The position numbers were made by a program, and so were the translations under genes. A stretch of 52,253 nt of DNA, taken from contig JAGXFU010000006.1 in assembly GCA_024637115.1 (NCBI GenBank), positions 1-52,253 on the forward strand, in the 5' to 3' direction. Of this stretch, positions 8,384 through 16,778 are shown piece after piece. Numbering within the stretch: the first letter of the stretch is position 1; each line of letters begins with the position of its first letter. The notes below the pieces were generated by a model that searched no databases, was not told where the DNA came from, and saw only the letters and a list, made by a program, of their open reading frames with translations. The DNA is from Actinomycetes bacterium. Lineage in GTDB: Bacteria > Actinomycetota > Coriobacteriia > Anaerosomatales > JAGXFU01.

Positions 8384-9940
8384 CTAGTTCACGACTTTCC
8401 AGTAGTCCCTGAGAGAGATATATGCCGCTTTAGAGATCGCAGACTCACCGCCCAGAACGAAGCAACCGGTGCCGCTGCTATCACTCCCATTGGGCTCACC
8501 GATATGGCCAGCACCATTGAAGTACGTCTTTATCTCAGAATGCAGCGAAGCGGGCGTTGTGAGCAGGAGAGGACCACCGTACCACCAGCTGACCGGAGCA
8601 GCGCACAGCGCATCGGCAAAGTTCGCGCCGCTGGCAACCACGCACAACTCATTGGTCATGCCGGCATTGTCTACACCCCACTCAGCGACAAAACGTGCCG
8701 TCTGATAGCGATTGTCACCAGCCAGAACCTCGATGCTTGAAGTGCCGACAAGAGACTCGAGTTCTGTAATGGCCGCAGGACCAACCACCGCCGAGCCGCC
8801 CGCGACAACCACATCAGTGATTCCGTTGTCATCGAGCCATTTCATGGTCACAGCAGGCACATCATTCTTCGTAGTCATGAGCACTACGCTGCCATTGTAG
8901 GCGGCGACTGGCGCGACAGCGAGCGCGTCTGCCCACGCACTTCCGTTGACAATGAACGCGGTGGAATTAAAGCTCTCGATGTCGCCGGTCGCATCTCCAA
9001 CCGCGGCAGCCGTCGCGTAGCGATCGGCACCCGAGATGCGCTCAACGTTGAGCACATGCCGCAAGTCAGCAATCTCGTCCACGACGTCATTGCTGACAGC
9101 CACAGGGCCACCAAGCACGTAGACATACGTGTCAGAGTTATTCCACCAGTACGACTCGAGCACGCGGTCGATTTCAGTCGCGGTCTCCCAGGGAAGCGAA
9201 TCCTGGTTGGTGAGCAGCAGTACGCCGTCGGCCTGCGCAGCAAGCGCAGCGCCTGCGAGTGCATCTGCGGGGTTGTAGGCGTTCGCCACAAAGACCGTGT
9301 CGGTGCCTATGCCTGTGTCATTCTCGGGATTATTGGTCCCGTCAAACAGTAGTCGTGAGACCTCCGTTGCGGTCCTGAATCGATTCGCACCTGAGACTCT
9401 GCGCGCATCACCGAGGGTCACATGTAGTTGATATGCGAAGATCTCTTCGGCGTTGTTGTAGATCTCGATGTAGTACGTCCCCGTCTCCGGAGCTTCGATG
9501 TAGACCATGTCCGAGTAGGTGTCCGAGACGTAATCGTTGTCATCGTCGTAAGCGATACGAGTACCGTCGACCGTGGTGATCTCAATCGTTGTGTCATACC
9601 AGAACGAGAAATCATATGTCTGGGTCTCGACCCAGATCGGAGTTCCTTTGGCGACCGTAACCTTGATGTAGTCGTACATGTCATCGGGGGCCTGATTAGA
9701 GCCGTCAAACGTTCGATATGACGTCCAACTGTTGCCCATAGTGGTCGGGTTATACAGCTTGGCCGTGCCGGTTGTGTCGTCCGATTCGTATACGTCCGGC
9801 GCCAGCGCAGCCACCTGCGGCGCGACTCCAGACACCGAGACATCGCGCGCGAACGCGATATTCGCACCAGGGATCGCCAGAGCAAGTCCCAGCACCACCA
9901 CAAGTCCCATACGCAACGAACGACGTGCATGTACTGTCAT
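8384..9940 (-). CDS. Secreted protein with PPC-like domain and three CWB2 cell-wall-binding repeats
   Basis: The protein has 518 residues. Residues 1 to about 31 are a signal peptide (basic start, hydrophobic core, cleavage near NIAFA). Residues about 45-178 form a beta-rich domain with YESDDT, YDDDNDYVSDTYSDM and YIEAPETGTYYIEIYN, closely resembling bacterial pre-peptidase C-terminal (PPC) domains; the acidic loop may bind calcium. Three CWB2 repeats follow, opening at RRVSGANRFRTA, ERISGADRYATA and EVLAGDNRYQTA and closing on VLGGPVAVS, VAGGSAVVG and VLGGESAIS. No catalytic domain is seen, so it is probably a structural or adhesive surface protein anchored by CWB2. The ATG at 9940 has GAGGGGAG about 8 bases upstream. 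It is the second CWB2 protein here, after the amidase at 539. Confidence 0.85.
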   Translation of the reverse strand: MTVHARRSLRMGLVVVLGLALAIPGANIAFARDVSVSGVAPQVAALAPDVYESDDTTGTAKLYNPTTMGNSWTSYRTFDGSNQAPDDMYDYIKVTVAKGTPIWVETQTYDFSFWYDTTIEITTVDGTRIAYDDDNDYVSDTYSDMVYIEAPETGTYYIEIYNNAEEIFAYQLHVTLGDARRVSGANRFRTATEVSRLLFDGTNNPENDTGIGTDTVFVANAYNPADALAGAALAAQADGVLLLTNQDSLPWETATEIDRVLESYWWNNSDTYVYVLGGPVAVSNDVVDEIADLRHVLNVERISGADRYATAAAVGDATGDIESFNSTAFIVNGSAWADALAVAPVAAYNGSVVLMTTKNDVPAVTMKWLDDNGITDVVVAGGSAVVGPAAITELESLVGTSSIEVLAGDNRYQTARFVAEWGVDNAGMTNELCVVASGANFADALCAAPVSWWYGGPLLLTTPASLHSEIKTYFNGAGHIGEPNGSDSSGTGCFVLGGESAISKAAYISLRDYWKVVN

Positions 9941-10001
9941 ACGGAGTCACTCCCCTCAATCGGTGTCGCGCCGGCCTTCCCCGCCAACACGTTCACCCGC
10001 T

Positions 10002-10020
10002 CTTGTTACCCCTAAACAAG
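10002..10020. repeat. Short inverted repeat upstream of the CWB2 gene
   Basis: CTTGTT (10002-10007) and AACAAG (10015-10020) form a perfect six-base inverted repeat around a seven-base centre, about 60 bases upstream of the CWB2 start codon. It could be an operator or a small hairpin in the leader. No convincing -35/-10 pair is visible near it. Confidence 0.3.
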
Positions 10021-10094
10021 TCTGCACAAGCGACCGCCCACGAGATGACTGCGAAGTCTCGATCATCTCTACTCGAGAAGTGCAGAAGAACAGG

Positions 10095-11654
10095 CTATCC
10101 GAGACGCAAGCCCGGGACAGCCTCTGCATCCAAGCCGAGTCGTTCTCCTCGCCTGAACCGATACGTCCCGGCCGCTGCGATCATCGCCGCGTTGTCTGTG
10201 CAGAGCGCAAACGGCGGCACAGACATCCGCACTCCGATGGCCTCAAGAGCCTCACGGAGCGCCTCGCGCAGAGCAGCGTTTGCCGCGACGCCGCCCGCGA
10301 GACAGAACATCTTCACGCCGCACTCCTCGGCAGCCCTGACGCTCTTGGACACCTGGACGTCGATCACCGCCTGCTGAAAGCTCGCTGCCAGATCAGGGAT
10401 GTCGATCTCGCGTCCGGCTTCGCGCTCGTGACGAATGTGGTTGATGACTGCGGTCTTGAGCCCGGAGAGGGAGAACGCGTAATCTCCGGAGCGCATCATG
10501 GCCCGCGGGAAGTCGATTGCTGCGGGGTCACCGTCGGCCGCGTACGTGGAGAGAATCGGCCCCCCGGGATAGCCGAGGCCGAGCACCTTGGCGACTTTGT
10601 CGAACGCCTCGCCGGTGGCATCGTCGAGGGTCTCGCCCAGCGTGTGATACTCCCCCCATGCGGGCATGTGCACGAGTGACGTGTGCCCGCCGGAAACAAG
10701 GAGTGCCACCAATGGAGGCTCAACGGTCGGGTCGGCGAGCATGTTCGCGAAGATATGCCCCTCGAGGTGATTGACGCCCACGAGCGGAACACCTGTGGCT
10801 AGGGACAATCCTTTGGCGTATGCCAATCCAACGACCAGAGCCCCGACAAGCCCCGGGCCATGAGTCACGGCGATCGCACTCAGGTCACCGATCGGGAGCG
10901 GCCCATCAAGCCCGAGGCTCTCCCCGGCCCGGGCAAGCGCTTCGTCGATCACCCCGACGATCGCCTCGGTATGCTTGCGGCTTGCGATCTCCGGCACCAC
11001 CCCGCCAAAACGCGAATGGAAGACGATCTGGCTTGCCACCACACTCGAAACGAGTTCGTTGCCTCCGCGCATGACCGAAGCCGCAGTCTCATCACACGAA
11101 CTCTCTATGCCAAGCACTAGTTCGCTGCCATCGTGCAACTCAAAATCGGCCAGCACGGACTCGGCGCGCGCCGCGAGTTGCCCTCGTCGCGCCTGCATGC
11201 CCGGCGCATTCATATCATCGCTCCACATGATGACCGCGTTTTCGCCACCTCCGGAGTAATAGCCGGGTCGCATTCCCACATCGTGGAGTCCGGCTGACTC
11301 ATAGAGACCAATGGCGGCCACATTGCTCTCGCGGACCTCAAGCGTGACGTGAACCGCTCCACGACATACAGCTCCGTCTATCACAGCCGAGAGGAGCGCA
11401 CTTCCCAAGCCCCGTCCGCGCGCATCGCGGCGGACCGCGAGATTCATGATGTGTGCGTCTTCTCCCACCAGCATGATTCCCGCGTAGCCGAGCAGTTCAT
11501 TTCCCGCCTCCGCCACAATCCATACCCGGTCATTCTCGCGAGCAGACTCCTCCATGAACATCGCACGGCTCCATGGCGAGGGGAACACCGCCGTCTCGAT
11601 CGCATGCACCGCATCGATATCCGAGTTCCGCATCGGCCGAATCTCAACACTCAC
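10095..11654 (-). CDS. tsaD: RimI-TsaD fusion: ribosomal protein S18-alanine N-acetyltransferase / tRNA t6A transferase subunit
   Basis: This single 519-residue frame joins two enzymes usually encoded separately. Residues about 1-148 are a GNAT acetyltransferase of the RimI type; the acetyl-CoA loop is RRDARGRGLGSAL (about 75-88), followed by NVAAIGLYESAGL. After a linker of some 30 residues, TsaD starts at LGIESSCDETAASV (about 181), with metal-binding HLEGH, SGGHTSL and the late GGVAANAALRE. TsaD transfers threonylcarbamoyl to A37 of ANN-reading tRNAs together with TsaB and TsaE, both encoded just upstream. The GTG start at 11654 overlaps the tsaB stop (GTGA), showing translational coupling. 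The two domains are in frame, with no stop or frameshift sign. Confidence 0.95.
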   Translation of the reverse strand: MSVEIRPMRNSDIDAVHAIETAVFPSPWSRAMFMEESARENDRVWIVAEAGNELLGYAGIMLVGEDAHIMNLAVRRDARGRGLGSALLSAVIDGAVCRGAVHVTLEVRESNVAAIGLYESAGLHDVGMRPGYYSGGGENAVIMWSDDMNAPGMQARRGQLAARAESVLADFELHDGSELVLGIESSCDETAASVMRGGNELVSSVVASQIVFHSRFGGVVPEIASRKHTEAIVGVIDEALARAGESLGLDGPLPIGDLSAIAVTHGPGLVGALVVGLAYAKGLSLATGVPLVGVNHLEGHIFANMLADPTVEPPLVALLVSGGHTSLVHMPAWGEYHTLGETLDDATGEAFDKVAKVLGLGYPGGPILSTYAADGDPAAIDFPRAMMRSGDYAFSLSGLKTAVINHIRHEREAGREIDIPDLAASFQQAVIDVQVSKSVRAAEECGVKMFCLAGGVAANAALREALREALEAIGVRMSVPPFALCTDNAAMIAAAGTYRFRRGERLGLDAEAVPGLRLG

Positions 11655-12388
11655 AGCGCACCGTCCCGGATTCGACGCTGTTCATTCTCTTCGGCATCGG
11701 ACATACGCGTGTAAACGGGTAGCACGAGTGCGGGGTCACCGTCTCCCAGCCCACCGGATGAGAGTGCTGCCTGATACGCCGCGATCAAACCTGCGCCGGA
11801 AGGCGTCCAGAGGGGTTCCTCGGCAATCGTGGAATGGTTCGGGAGAGCGTCAGTGAATAGCGACGAGTACTTGCCGAGGCCGTCGCCGGTAAGCAGGATC
11901 GGCTCGCTGATCTCGGCGAACTCTGCGGCCGCATACTCGGGTCGCATGACCCGGTCGGGCCCAAGTCGCTCCACATGTCCCGGCTCAACACGAAAGAGCA
12001 CCGGATACACTTCGCTGCGCATGGCATCGGCGACCACGCCAACCAGTGTGTCTCGATCCGCGAGTCGCCAGGCAACGGCGTCGAGCGTGCTCACGCCGTA
12101 GAGCGGCACGCCAAGTCCGTGCGCCAGCCCTTTCGCGCTCGCTACCCCGATGCGGACACCGGTGAATGAACCCGGTCCGTGGCCCACGACCACCTCTGAG
12201 AGTTCATTGACGGCACGTCCGTTGTCGCGCAGTAGTTGCGCCACTGAATCAAGGAGGCGCAGGTTAGCCGCACGTCGTGCCGGAAAATCACATGTCGCCA
12301 GGAGCTCTACGTCAAGGCCCTCTCGCAGACCAAGCGCGATCGCCACCGAATCAGAGGCCGTATCGAAGGCGAGCACGAGATGGCTCAT
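11651..12388 (-). CDS. tsaB: tRNA t6A biosynthesis subunit TsaB
   Basis: This 245-residue ASKHA-fold protein is a non-catalytic partner of TsaD in threonylcarbamoyl transfer to tRNA A37. It starts LVLAFDTASDSVAIAL and has the family motif GHGPGSFTGVRIGVASAKGL near residue 75-95. The start is ATG at 12388, within the ATGA overlap with the end of tsaE. A longer upstream frame adds a cysteine- and arginine-rich stretch that lies inside tsaE and is unlikely to be translated. The operon order tsaE-tsaB-(rimI)tsaD is the common actinobacterial one. tsaC, needed to make threonylcarbamoyl-AMP, is not in the window. Confidence 0.95.
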   Translation of the reverse strand: MSHLVLAFDTASDSVAIALGLREGLDVELLATCDFPARRAANLRLLDSVAQLLRDNGRAVNELSEVVVGHGPGSFTGVRIGVASAKGLAHGLGVPLYGVSTLDAVAWRLADRDTLVGVVADAMRSEVYPVLFRVEPGHVERLGPDRVMRPEYAAAEFAEISEPILLTGDGLGKYSSLFTDALPNHSTIAEEPLWTPSGAGLIAAYQAALSSGGLGDGDPALVLPVYTRMSDAEENEQRRIRDGAL

Positions 12389-12885
12389 TGAGCATCCTCT
12401 TCGCCGGCACCGATGGCTTGATACTCTGCCACCCATGATTCGGCAAGCGCTTCGCCGCGCTTACCGCGCGACTCCAAGAGGATCGACCGGGAGAAATCGC
12501 CCGTTGTCGTGATCGTGACGAGTACGCGGTTCTCCGGGTCTGCTTCGGCGAAGCGATCCCCCCACTCGACAACAGAAAGACCGTCGGCCTCGAGGGTTCC
12601 GTAGTAGTCGATGTCCTCAAGCTGGCTACCGGATTCAAGTCGATAGAGATCCATGTGATACAGAGGCAGTCGACCCTCGTGCACGAGAAGGATGTTGAAT
12701 GTTGGGCTCGTGATCGGCCCCGAAATGCCGAGGCCCTGTGCGACCCCTTTTGTAAGCGCGGTCTTTCCAGCACCGAGATCCCCGCAGAGAAGCACGACGT
12801 CTCCCGGGCTCGCGACAGCGCCTAACGCTCGTCCGATGTCGCGCGTCTGCGATTCATTGTGCGATATCAATTTGGACTCAGCCAT
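12385..12885 (-). CDS. tsaE: tRNA t6A biosynthesis ATPase TsaE
   Basis: This is a 166-residue P-loop ATPase of the TsaE/YjeE family that drives cycling of the TsaBD complex. Walker A is GDLGAGKT at residues 35-42, followed by the family signature SPTF at 60-63 and HMDLYRLE at about 77-84. The end (residues about 140-166) is variable and acidic. ATG at 12885 overlaps the last eight bases of the uracil-DNA glycosylase gene, and the stop overlaps the start of tsaB (ATGA). Five genes from 14014 down to 10095 are thus tightly packed and probably one transcript. Confidence 0.95.
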   Translation of the reverse strand: MAESKLISHNESQTRDIGRALGAVASPGDVVLLCGDLGAGKTALTKGVAQGLGISGPITSPTFNILLVHEGRLPLYHMDLYRLESGSQLEDIDYYGTLEADGLSVVEWGDRFAEADPENRVLVTITTTGDFSRSILLESRGKRGEALAESWVAEYQAIGAGEEDAQ

Positions 12886-13489
12886 GCTCCGCGCCGTTCA
12901 TCCGCTCGGCAGACACCGTCTCGTCAGCGCTCGATACGACAAGGTCGGGAATGCGGGCGAAATCGGAGAACAGGTCATTGCGCTTGGAGCGATCATAGAT
13001 CGCCGCAGCGGGATGATAACTCGGTAGGATACTCATACCGCCAGCGTGACACACCTTCCCGTGCAGTCGAGTGATCGGCTCGTTGGTGGCAAGCAGTAGC
13101 CGTGTGGAGAAATTGCCAAGCGTGACAACGAGCGCCGGGTCTATGAGGCGCAGTTGTTCGCGCAAGAACGGGGTACATGTCTCGATCTCATGTGCCTGAG
13201 GGTTGCGATTGCCCGGTGGGCGGCATTTGAGCACGTTGGCGATGTAGAGTCCGTTTCGCGCCATTCCAATCGATGAGAGCAACTCATCGAGGAGTTTGCC
13301 TGCCGCACCAACGAACGGTTCCCCGTTGAGATCCTCGTTGCGCCCCGGAGCCTCGCCAACGAGCACGATATCGGCGTTGGAGGGGCCCACCCCAAAGACC
13401 AACGTCGTGCGTGTGTCACCCAGCGCACAGCGATGGCAGTCTCCTATGAGACCTCGGAGTTCATCCAGATCGGCGCACTTGAGTCCCAC
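12878..13489 (-). CDS. Family-4 uracil-DNA glycosylase (4Fe-4S)
   Basis: This 203-residue protein removes uracil from DNA to start base-excision repair. The active-site motif GEAPGRNED is at residues 45-53, and the distal motif is LPSYHPAA. Four cysteines at 18, 21, 89 and 105 have the spacing of the iron-sulfur cluster ligands of this family. It starts with GTG at 13489; its AAGGGGG ribosome site overlaps the stop codon of the nitroreductase gene, so translation of the two is probably linked. The 3' end overlaps tsaE by eight bases. The length is normal for the family. Confidence 0.92.
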   Translation of the reverse strand: MGLKCADLDELRGLIGDCHRCALGDTRTTLVFGVGPSNADIVLVGEAPGRNEDLNGEPFVGAAGKLLDELLSSIGMARNGLYIANVLKCRPPGNRNPQAHEIETCTPFLREQLRLIDPALVVTLGNFSTRLLLATNEPITRLHGKVCHAGGMSILPSYHPAAAIYDRSKRNDLFSDFARIPDLVVSSADETVSAERMNGAEHG

Positions 13490-13498
13490 GGGACCCCC

Positions 13499-14014
13499 TT
13501 AGAGCCAGGTGGTCACTTCTTCGAGCGGGCGGCGAGCAGGCTTTCCCGCAGACTCGGCGGAGTAGCCGATCGGCAGAATCGCTACCGGTGTCACCGGCTC
13601 GGTCAAATCAAGGGCTTTGCGCACGGCATCTTCATCGAAGGCCCCGATCCAACAAGACGCCAGGCCCCGGTCGACGGCTGCGAGCAAGATGTTCTGCGCA
13701 GCGGCGGCGGTATCCTGAATGGCATACAGCATCTCGCCACGTGCCGCATATCGCGCGGAGCACGGCCGAGGGTCAACCGAAACCACGATGATCGCGGGAG
13801 CGCTCGTGGCCCATCTCTGATGCAGTGCTTGGGCGAGTCGCTCACGCGCTTCCGTAGAACGTACGACCGAGAAACGCCACGGCTGGATATTTCCTGCAGA
13901 CGGCGCACTCACGGCAGCTAATAGCAACGCACGCACGTCCTGGTCGGAGACGGTGAGCTTCGAATTGAAGTGGCGCACCGAGCGGCGCTTTGCTAGGACT
14001 TCAGAGAACTCCAT
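13499..14014 (-). CDS. Nitroreductase-family FMN oxidoreductase
   Basis: This 171-residue protein of the nitroreductase fold probably uses FMN and NAD(P)H. Features are the FMN phosphate-binding start [13 protein letters not shown] (residues about 8-20), [13 protein letters not shown] (37-49), and the C-terminal [13 protein letters not shown] and [11 protein letters not shown] segments. It is of the short type often found in anaerobes; the physiological substrate is unknown. It is the first gene of the nitroreductase-udg-tsaEBD transcript. The ATG at 14014 has GGAGTG about 5 bases upstream, and a promoter is visible at 14067-14095. Confidence 0.88.
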   Translation of the reverse strand: MEFSEVLAKRRSVRHFNSKLTVSDQDVRALLLAAVSAPSAGNIQPWRFSVVRSTEARERLAQALHQRWATSAPAIIVVSVDPRPCSARYAARGEMLYAIQDTAAAAQNILLAAVDRGLASCWIGAFDEDAVRKALDLTEPVTPVAILPIGYSAESAGKPARRPLEEVTTWL

Positions 14015-14066
14015 GACACTCCGTTCAGGGATTGGATCCCGGGTTCAAGATGGTCGGCTCGGCTTC

Positions 14067-14095
14067 ATTCTAAAACAAGGGAATACTAGGTTCAT
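14067..14095 (-). promoter_or_regulatory. Promoter for the nitroreductase-udg-tsaE-tsaB-rimI/tsaD operon
   Basis: On the minus strand ATGAAC (14090-14095) and TAGAAT (14067-14072) are separated by 17 bases. The -10 box is identical to that of groES. A start near 14060 gives a leader of about 45 bases before the nitroreductase ATG. The plus-strand gene at 14130 lies on the other side, so its promoter must overlap this one, but I cannot place it with confidence. Confidence 0.7.
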
Positions 14096-14129
14096 AACGA
14101 ACAGACCCGATAGGAGGTGAAGCGGACCT

Positions 14130-14471
14130 ATGAGTATGCAACGACCGGATATTACCGATGAAGACATTGGAATGCGAACATTCCAACTGCGCAAGGCTCG
14201 CGCGGTAGAACGCGCAATGGATCGGCTGAGGCATGCGCTCAAGACTGAGTGGGGTAAGCTTGAGAACCGTGAGGTCGAAGAGCTGGAGTGGATCCTGGGC
14301 GAGCTCTGGGCATATGCTGCCCGCGATGACTGGGAACACCTGCACTTTGGACGACTCACCATGCACGACGTTCGAGTGATTCTCGGCCTTGGCCGTGAAT
14401 TGCGCAAGCATACGCGCAATGCCGTCGACATCCTCAACGATGTGGCGGTAGTCGTCCGCGACAAGGGTTAG
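14130..14471 (+). CDS. Small helical protein, function unknown
   Basis: I do not recognise this 113-residue protein. It is highly charged and appears almost wholly helical, with no signal peptide, membrane segment or cysteine pair. The central part (HALKTEWGKLENREVEELEWILGEL split over residues about 36-60) is amphipathic and could form a helical bundle. The frame is well supported: ATG at 14130 has a perfect AGGAGGTGA nine bases upstream, the codon pattern resembles that of its neighbours, and a hairpin follows the stop. It is one of few plus-strand genes, divergent from the tsa operon and convergent with the V-ATPase operon. Confidence 0.75.
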   Translation: MSMQRPDITDEDIGMRTFQLRKARAVERAMDRLRHALKTEWGKLENREVEELEWILGELWAYAARDDWEHLHFGRLTMHDVRVILGLGRELRKHTRNAVDILNDVAVVVRDKG

Positions 14472-14515
14472 CGGCTCTGCAGAGATCTGCTCGTCTCGAA
14501 TTCACCACAACTAAC

Positions 14516-14540
14516 ACAGCGCCGCCATGTGCGGCGCTGT
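14516..14540 (+). terminator. Terminator hairpin after the small helical protein gene
   Basis: A perfect ten-base stem (ACAGCGCCGC pairing with GCGGCGCTGT) closes on a five-base loop, 45 bases past the stop. No U-tract follows on the plus strand. It could act on transcripts from both sides, since the V-ATPase operon converges here. Confidence 0.6.
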
Positions 14541-14591
14541 TGCGCGTCTCAAGGAAACCGAGGCTGACACACGCCTCTGACGGAAGAGCAT

Positions 14592-14636
14592 TATGGGGCG
14601 GCGCCTTCACCCCCCGGTTGGTGACGCCACCCCATA
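14592..14636 (-). terminator. Long hairpin at the end of the V-ATPase operon
   Basis: TATGGGGCGGCG (14592-14603) pairs with CGCCACCCCATA (14625-14636) with one G-U or mismatched position, and TCACC/GGTGA extends the stem inside. It lies 51 bases past the atpD stop and is the best terminator candidate for the nine-gene operon, although no run of T follows. Confidence 0.5.
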
Positions 14637-14687
14637 CTATCTCGGCGCAAGGCCCTGCCCGCACGCACCGGCGCAGGCCGGACATCA

Positions 14688-15338
14688 TCAGCTTGCCTGT
14701 TGGGCAGCCTTCTTGCGCTCGATCTTTGCCTTGACCTTCTTGAGCCGGAACAAGTCCTCGCGCGCCCGCTCGTCGAGCGTTTGGCGGATGTAGGCTACCT
14801 GTTCGGTTAGCTGCGGAACGGTGACCTGTTCAAGGGCGTTCACGCGGCGGTTGGTCTTTTGGATCTCTTCACCAAGTCGCTTGAGACGAGTCTCGATGTC
14901 CGCATACTCGATGATAACGTCGAGGATACGCTCGAACTTGTCGGCGCTTTCGTCGACGCGCGACGAGACACCGGTAACGGCATATCCTCGAGTGAATGAA
15001 GACTTGATCGGACTTTCGCCCTTGGTCACGACCGGAACAGAAACGCCCATGATCTTCGTTCCGGTCATGTCCACCACGATCTCGCCCTTGGTCGCCATGC
15101 CGGCCGATCTCAGCGCAACCGTTCCATCTACCGCCTTCGTGACGGCGAGCGAATACTGCGCTTCCGACACAGACTTCTGGAGCGACTCGGACAGACGGAG
15201 CGTCTCGTCCATGACAGCCATGAACTCGATGAGGAGCGCATCACGCTTCTGTTTGAGCAGATCCATACCCTGCTGCGCCAGCTTGATCTGCTCACGTCGC
15301 TCGAGTAATTCTGCTCGTGTTGGCCGGACTTCCTCCAC
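14688..15338 (-). CDS. atpD: V-type ATPase subunit D (central stalk)
   Basis: This 216-residue subunit forms the rotating central shaft with subunit F inside the A3B3 head. It begins EEVRPTRAELLERREQIKLAQQG, typical of the N-terminal helix, and ends with a long helix (residues about 150-216) of coiled-coil character. A small beta insertion lies in the middle. The start is GTG at 15338, with an AGGGGG ribosome site about 8 bases upstream. It is the last gene of the operon, 12 bases after atpB. The length matches bacterial and archaeal homologues. Confidence 0.95.
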   Translation of the reverse strand: MEEVRPTRAELLERREQIKLAQQGMDLLKQKRDALLIEFMAVMDETLRLSESLQKSVSEAQYSLAVTKAVDGTVALRSAGMATKGEIVVDMTGTKIMGVSVPVVTKGESPIKSSFTRGYAVTGVSSRVDESADKFERILDVIIEYADIETRLKRLGEEIQKTNRRVNALEQVTVPQLTEQVAYIRQTLDERAREDLFRLKKVKAKIERKKAAQQAS

Positions 15339-15350
15339 GGTTCAATCCCC

Positions 15351-16778
15351 CTAGAGGTCGCCTTGCTCGCCAGCATTGGGATGGTACTTGTCGATGAAGT
15401 CACGCACTCTCTTCAGCTCGCCAATGGGAAGCCCTGCCATGAGCTCCCACCCGATGGTAAGCGTCTCTTCGATTGAACGACCCTCGTCACCCTGGCCGAC
15501 AATCCGATCCTCGAAATCATCGGCGAATCGCAGGTATCGACGGTCCGTGTCCGACATCGCTTCTTCACCAACGATAGCAACCAGCTTTCGCAAGTCGCGA
15601 CCTTGCGCATATGCCGCGTAGAGCTGGTTGGCAACAGCGCGATGGTCGTCGCGAGTCTTACCCTCGCCGATACCAAGGTTCATCAGTCGCGACAAACACG
15701 GCAGTGGATCGATTGGCGGAAACACGCCACGACGATGGAGGTGCCGTGAGAGCACGATCTGTCCCTCGGTGATGTAACCGGTGAGGTCAGGGATCGGATG
15801 TGTGATGTCGTCATCGGGCATCGAGAGGATGGGCAACTGGGTTACCGACCCCTTGCGGCCTTTGATCCGTCCTGCGCGCTCATAGATGGTTGAGAGGTCC
15901 GTGTACATATAGCCGGGATAACCGCGGCGACCGGGAACCTCTTCGCGAGCCGTGGAGACCTCGCGAAGCGCCTCACAGTAGTTGGTCATGTCTGAGAGTA
16001 CGACGAGCACCTGGAGGTCCTTCTCGAACGCAAGGTACTCCGCGACTGTGAGCGCGCACTTGGGAGTGAGCAGACGCTCGACCGTGGGATCATCCGCGAG
16101 GTTCATGAAGAATACAACGCGTTCCAAGGCGCCGGTACTCTCGAATTGGTTCATAAAGAACGCTGCCTCGCGGTGCGTGATACCCATCGCCCCAAAGACG
16201 ATGGCGAACTCCTCGCCGCTCTTTACGCGTGCCTGCCGGATGATCTGAGCCGCCAGTTCGTTTGCCGGAAGACCCGATCCTGAGAAGATCGGCAGCTTCT
16301 GACCGCGAACAAGCGTGTTCAGTCCGTCAATGGCCGAGATGCCCGTCTCGATGAAGTCCGCTGGTTTCTCACGGCTGTACGGGTTGATGGGAGCACCGGT
16401 GATATCGAGTCGTGCTTCGGGAATGATTGGTGATCCGCCGTCGATCGGCTTGCCGACACCATTCAGAATCCTGCCCAGGAGGTCGGGAGACACGTCGATC
16501 TTGGCAACCTCTTCGAGAAAACGAATCTCCGTTTCATCGACATCGATGCCCTGCGTTCCCTCAAAGACCTGAATGACCGCGATGTCGCCAGAGACCTCGA
16601 GAACCTGGCCGGAACGCTTTGAACCGTCCGGCATTCTAAGGGCGACCATCTCATTGTAGGCGACCCCACTGACCTGATTGACGAACACCAGAGGGCCCGT
16701 CACGTAGCTCACCGTGCGGTAGTCGGTGGAGACAAGCGATCGCTTGGGGGTCTCTGTTGTCATGGTTTCAGTCGCCAC
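15351..16778 (-). CDS. atpB: V-type ATPase subunit B (regulatory, non-catalytic)
   Basis: This 475-residue subunit alternates with A in the head. The P-loop position reads [12 protein letters not shown] and lacks the GKT lysine, confirming the non-catalytic type. Other landmarks are [31 protein letters not shown] and [16 protein letters not shown]. The GTG at 16778 is the start: it follows the atpA stop codon directly, with GAGGTG as ribosome site inside the end of atpA. An ATG five codons further in is possible, but would change only the variable tip. The length is normal. Confidence 0.96.
   Translation of the reverse strand: MATETMTTETPKRSLVSTDYRTVSYVTGPLVFVNQVSGVAYNEMVALRMPDGSKRSGQVLEVSGDIAVIQVFEGTQGIDVDETEIRFLEEVAKIDVSPDLLGRILNGVGKPIDGGSPIIPEARLDITGAPINPYSREKPADFIETGISAIDGLNTLVRGQKLPIFSGSGLPANELAAQIIRQARVKSGEEFAIVFGAMGITHREAAFFMNQFESTGALERVVFFMNLADDPTVERLLTPKCALTVAEYLAFEKDLQVLVVLSDMTNYCEALREVSTAREEVPGRRGYPGYMYTDLSTIYERAGRIKGRKGSVTQLPILSMPDDDITHPIPDLTGYITEGQIVLSRHLHRRGVFPPIDPLPCLSRLMNLGIGEGKTRDDHRAVANQLYAAYAQGRDLRKLVAIVGEEAMSDTDRRYLRFADDFEDRIVGQGDEGRSIEETLTIGWELMAGLPIGELKRVRDFIDKYHPNAGEQGDL

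Noticed and set aside
10001..10020. TTGTGC/TAACAA as a promoter for the CWB2 gene
   Set aside because: The spacing is about 15 bases and the -10 match is only three of six, so I kept only the inverted repeat as a low-confidence feature.
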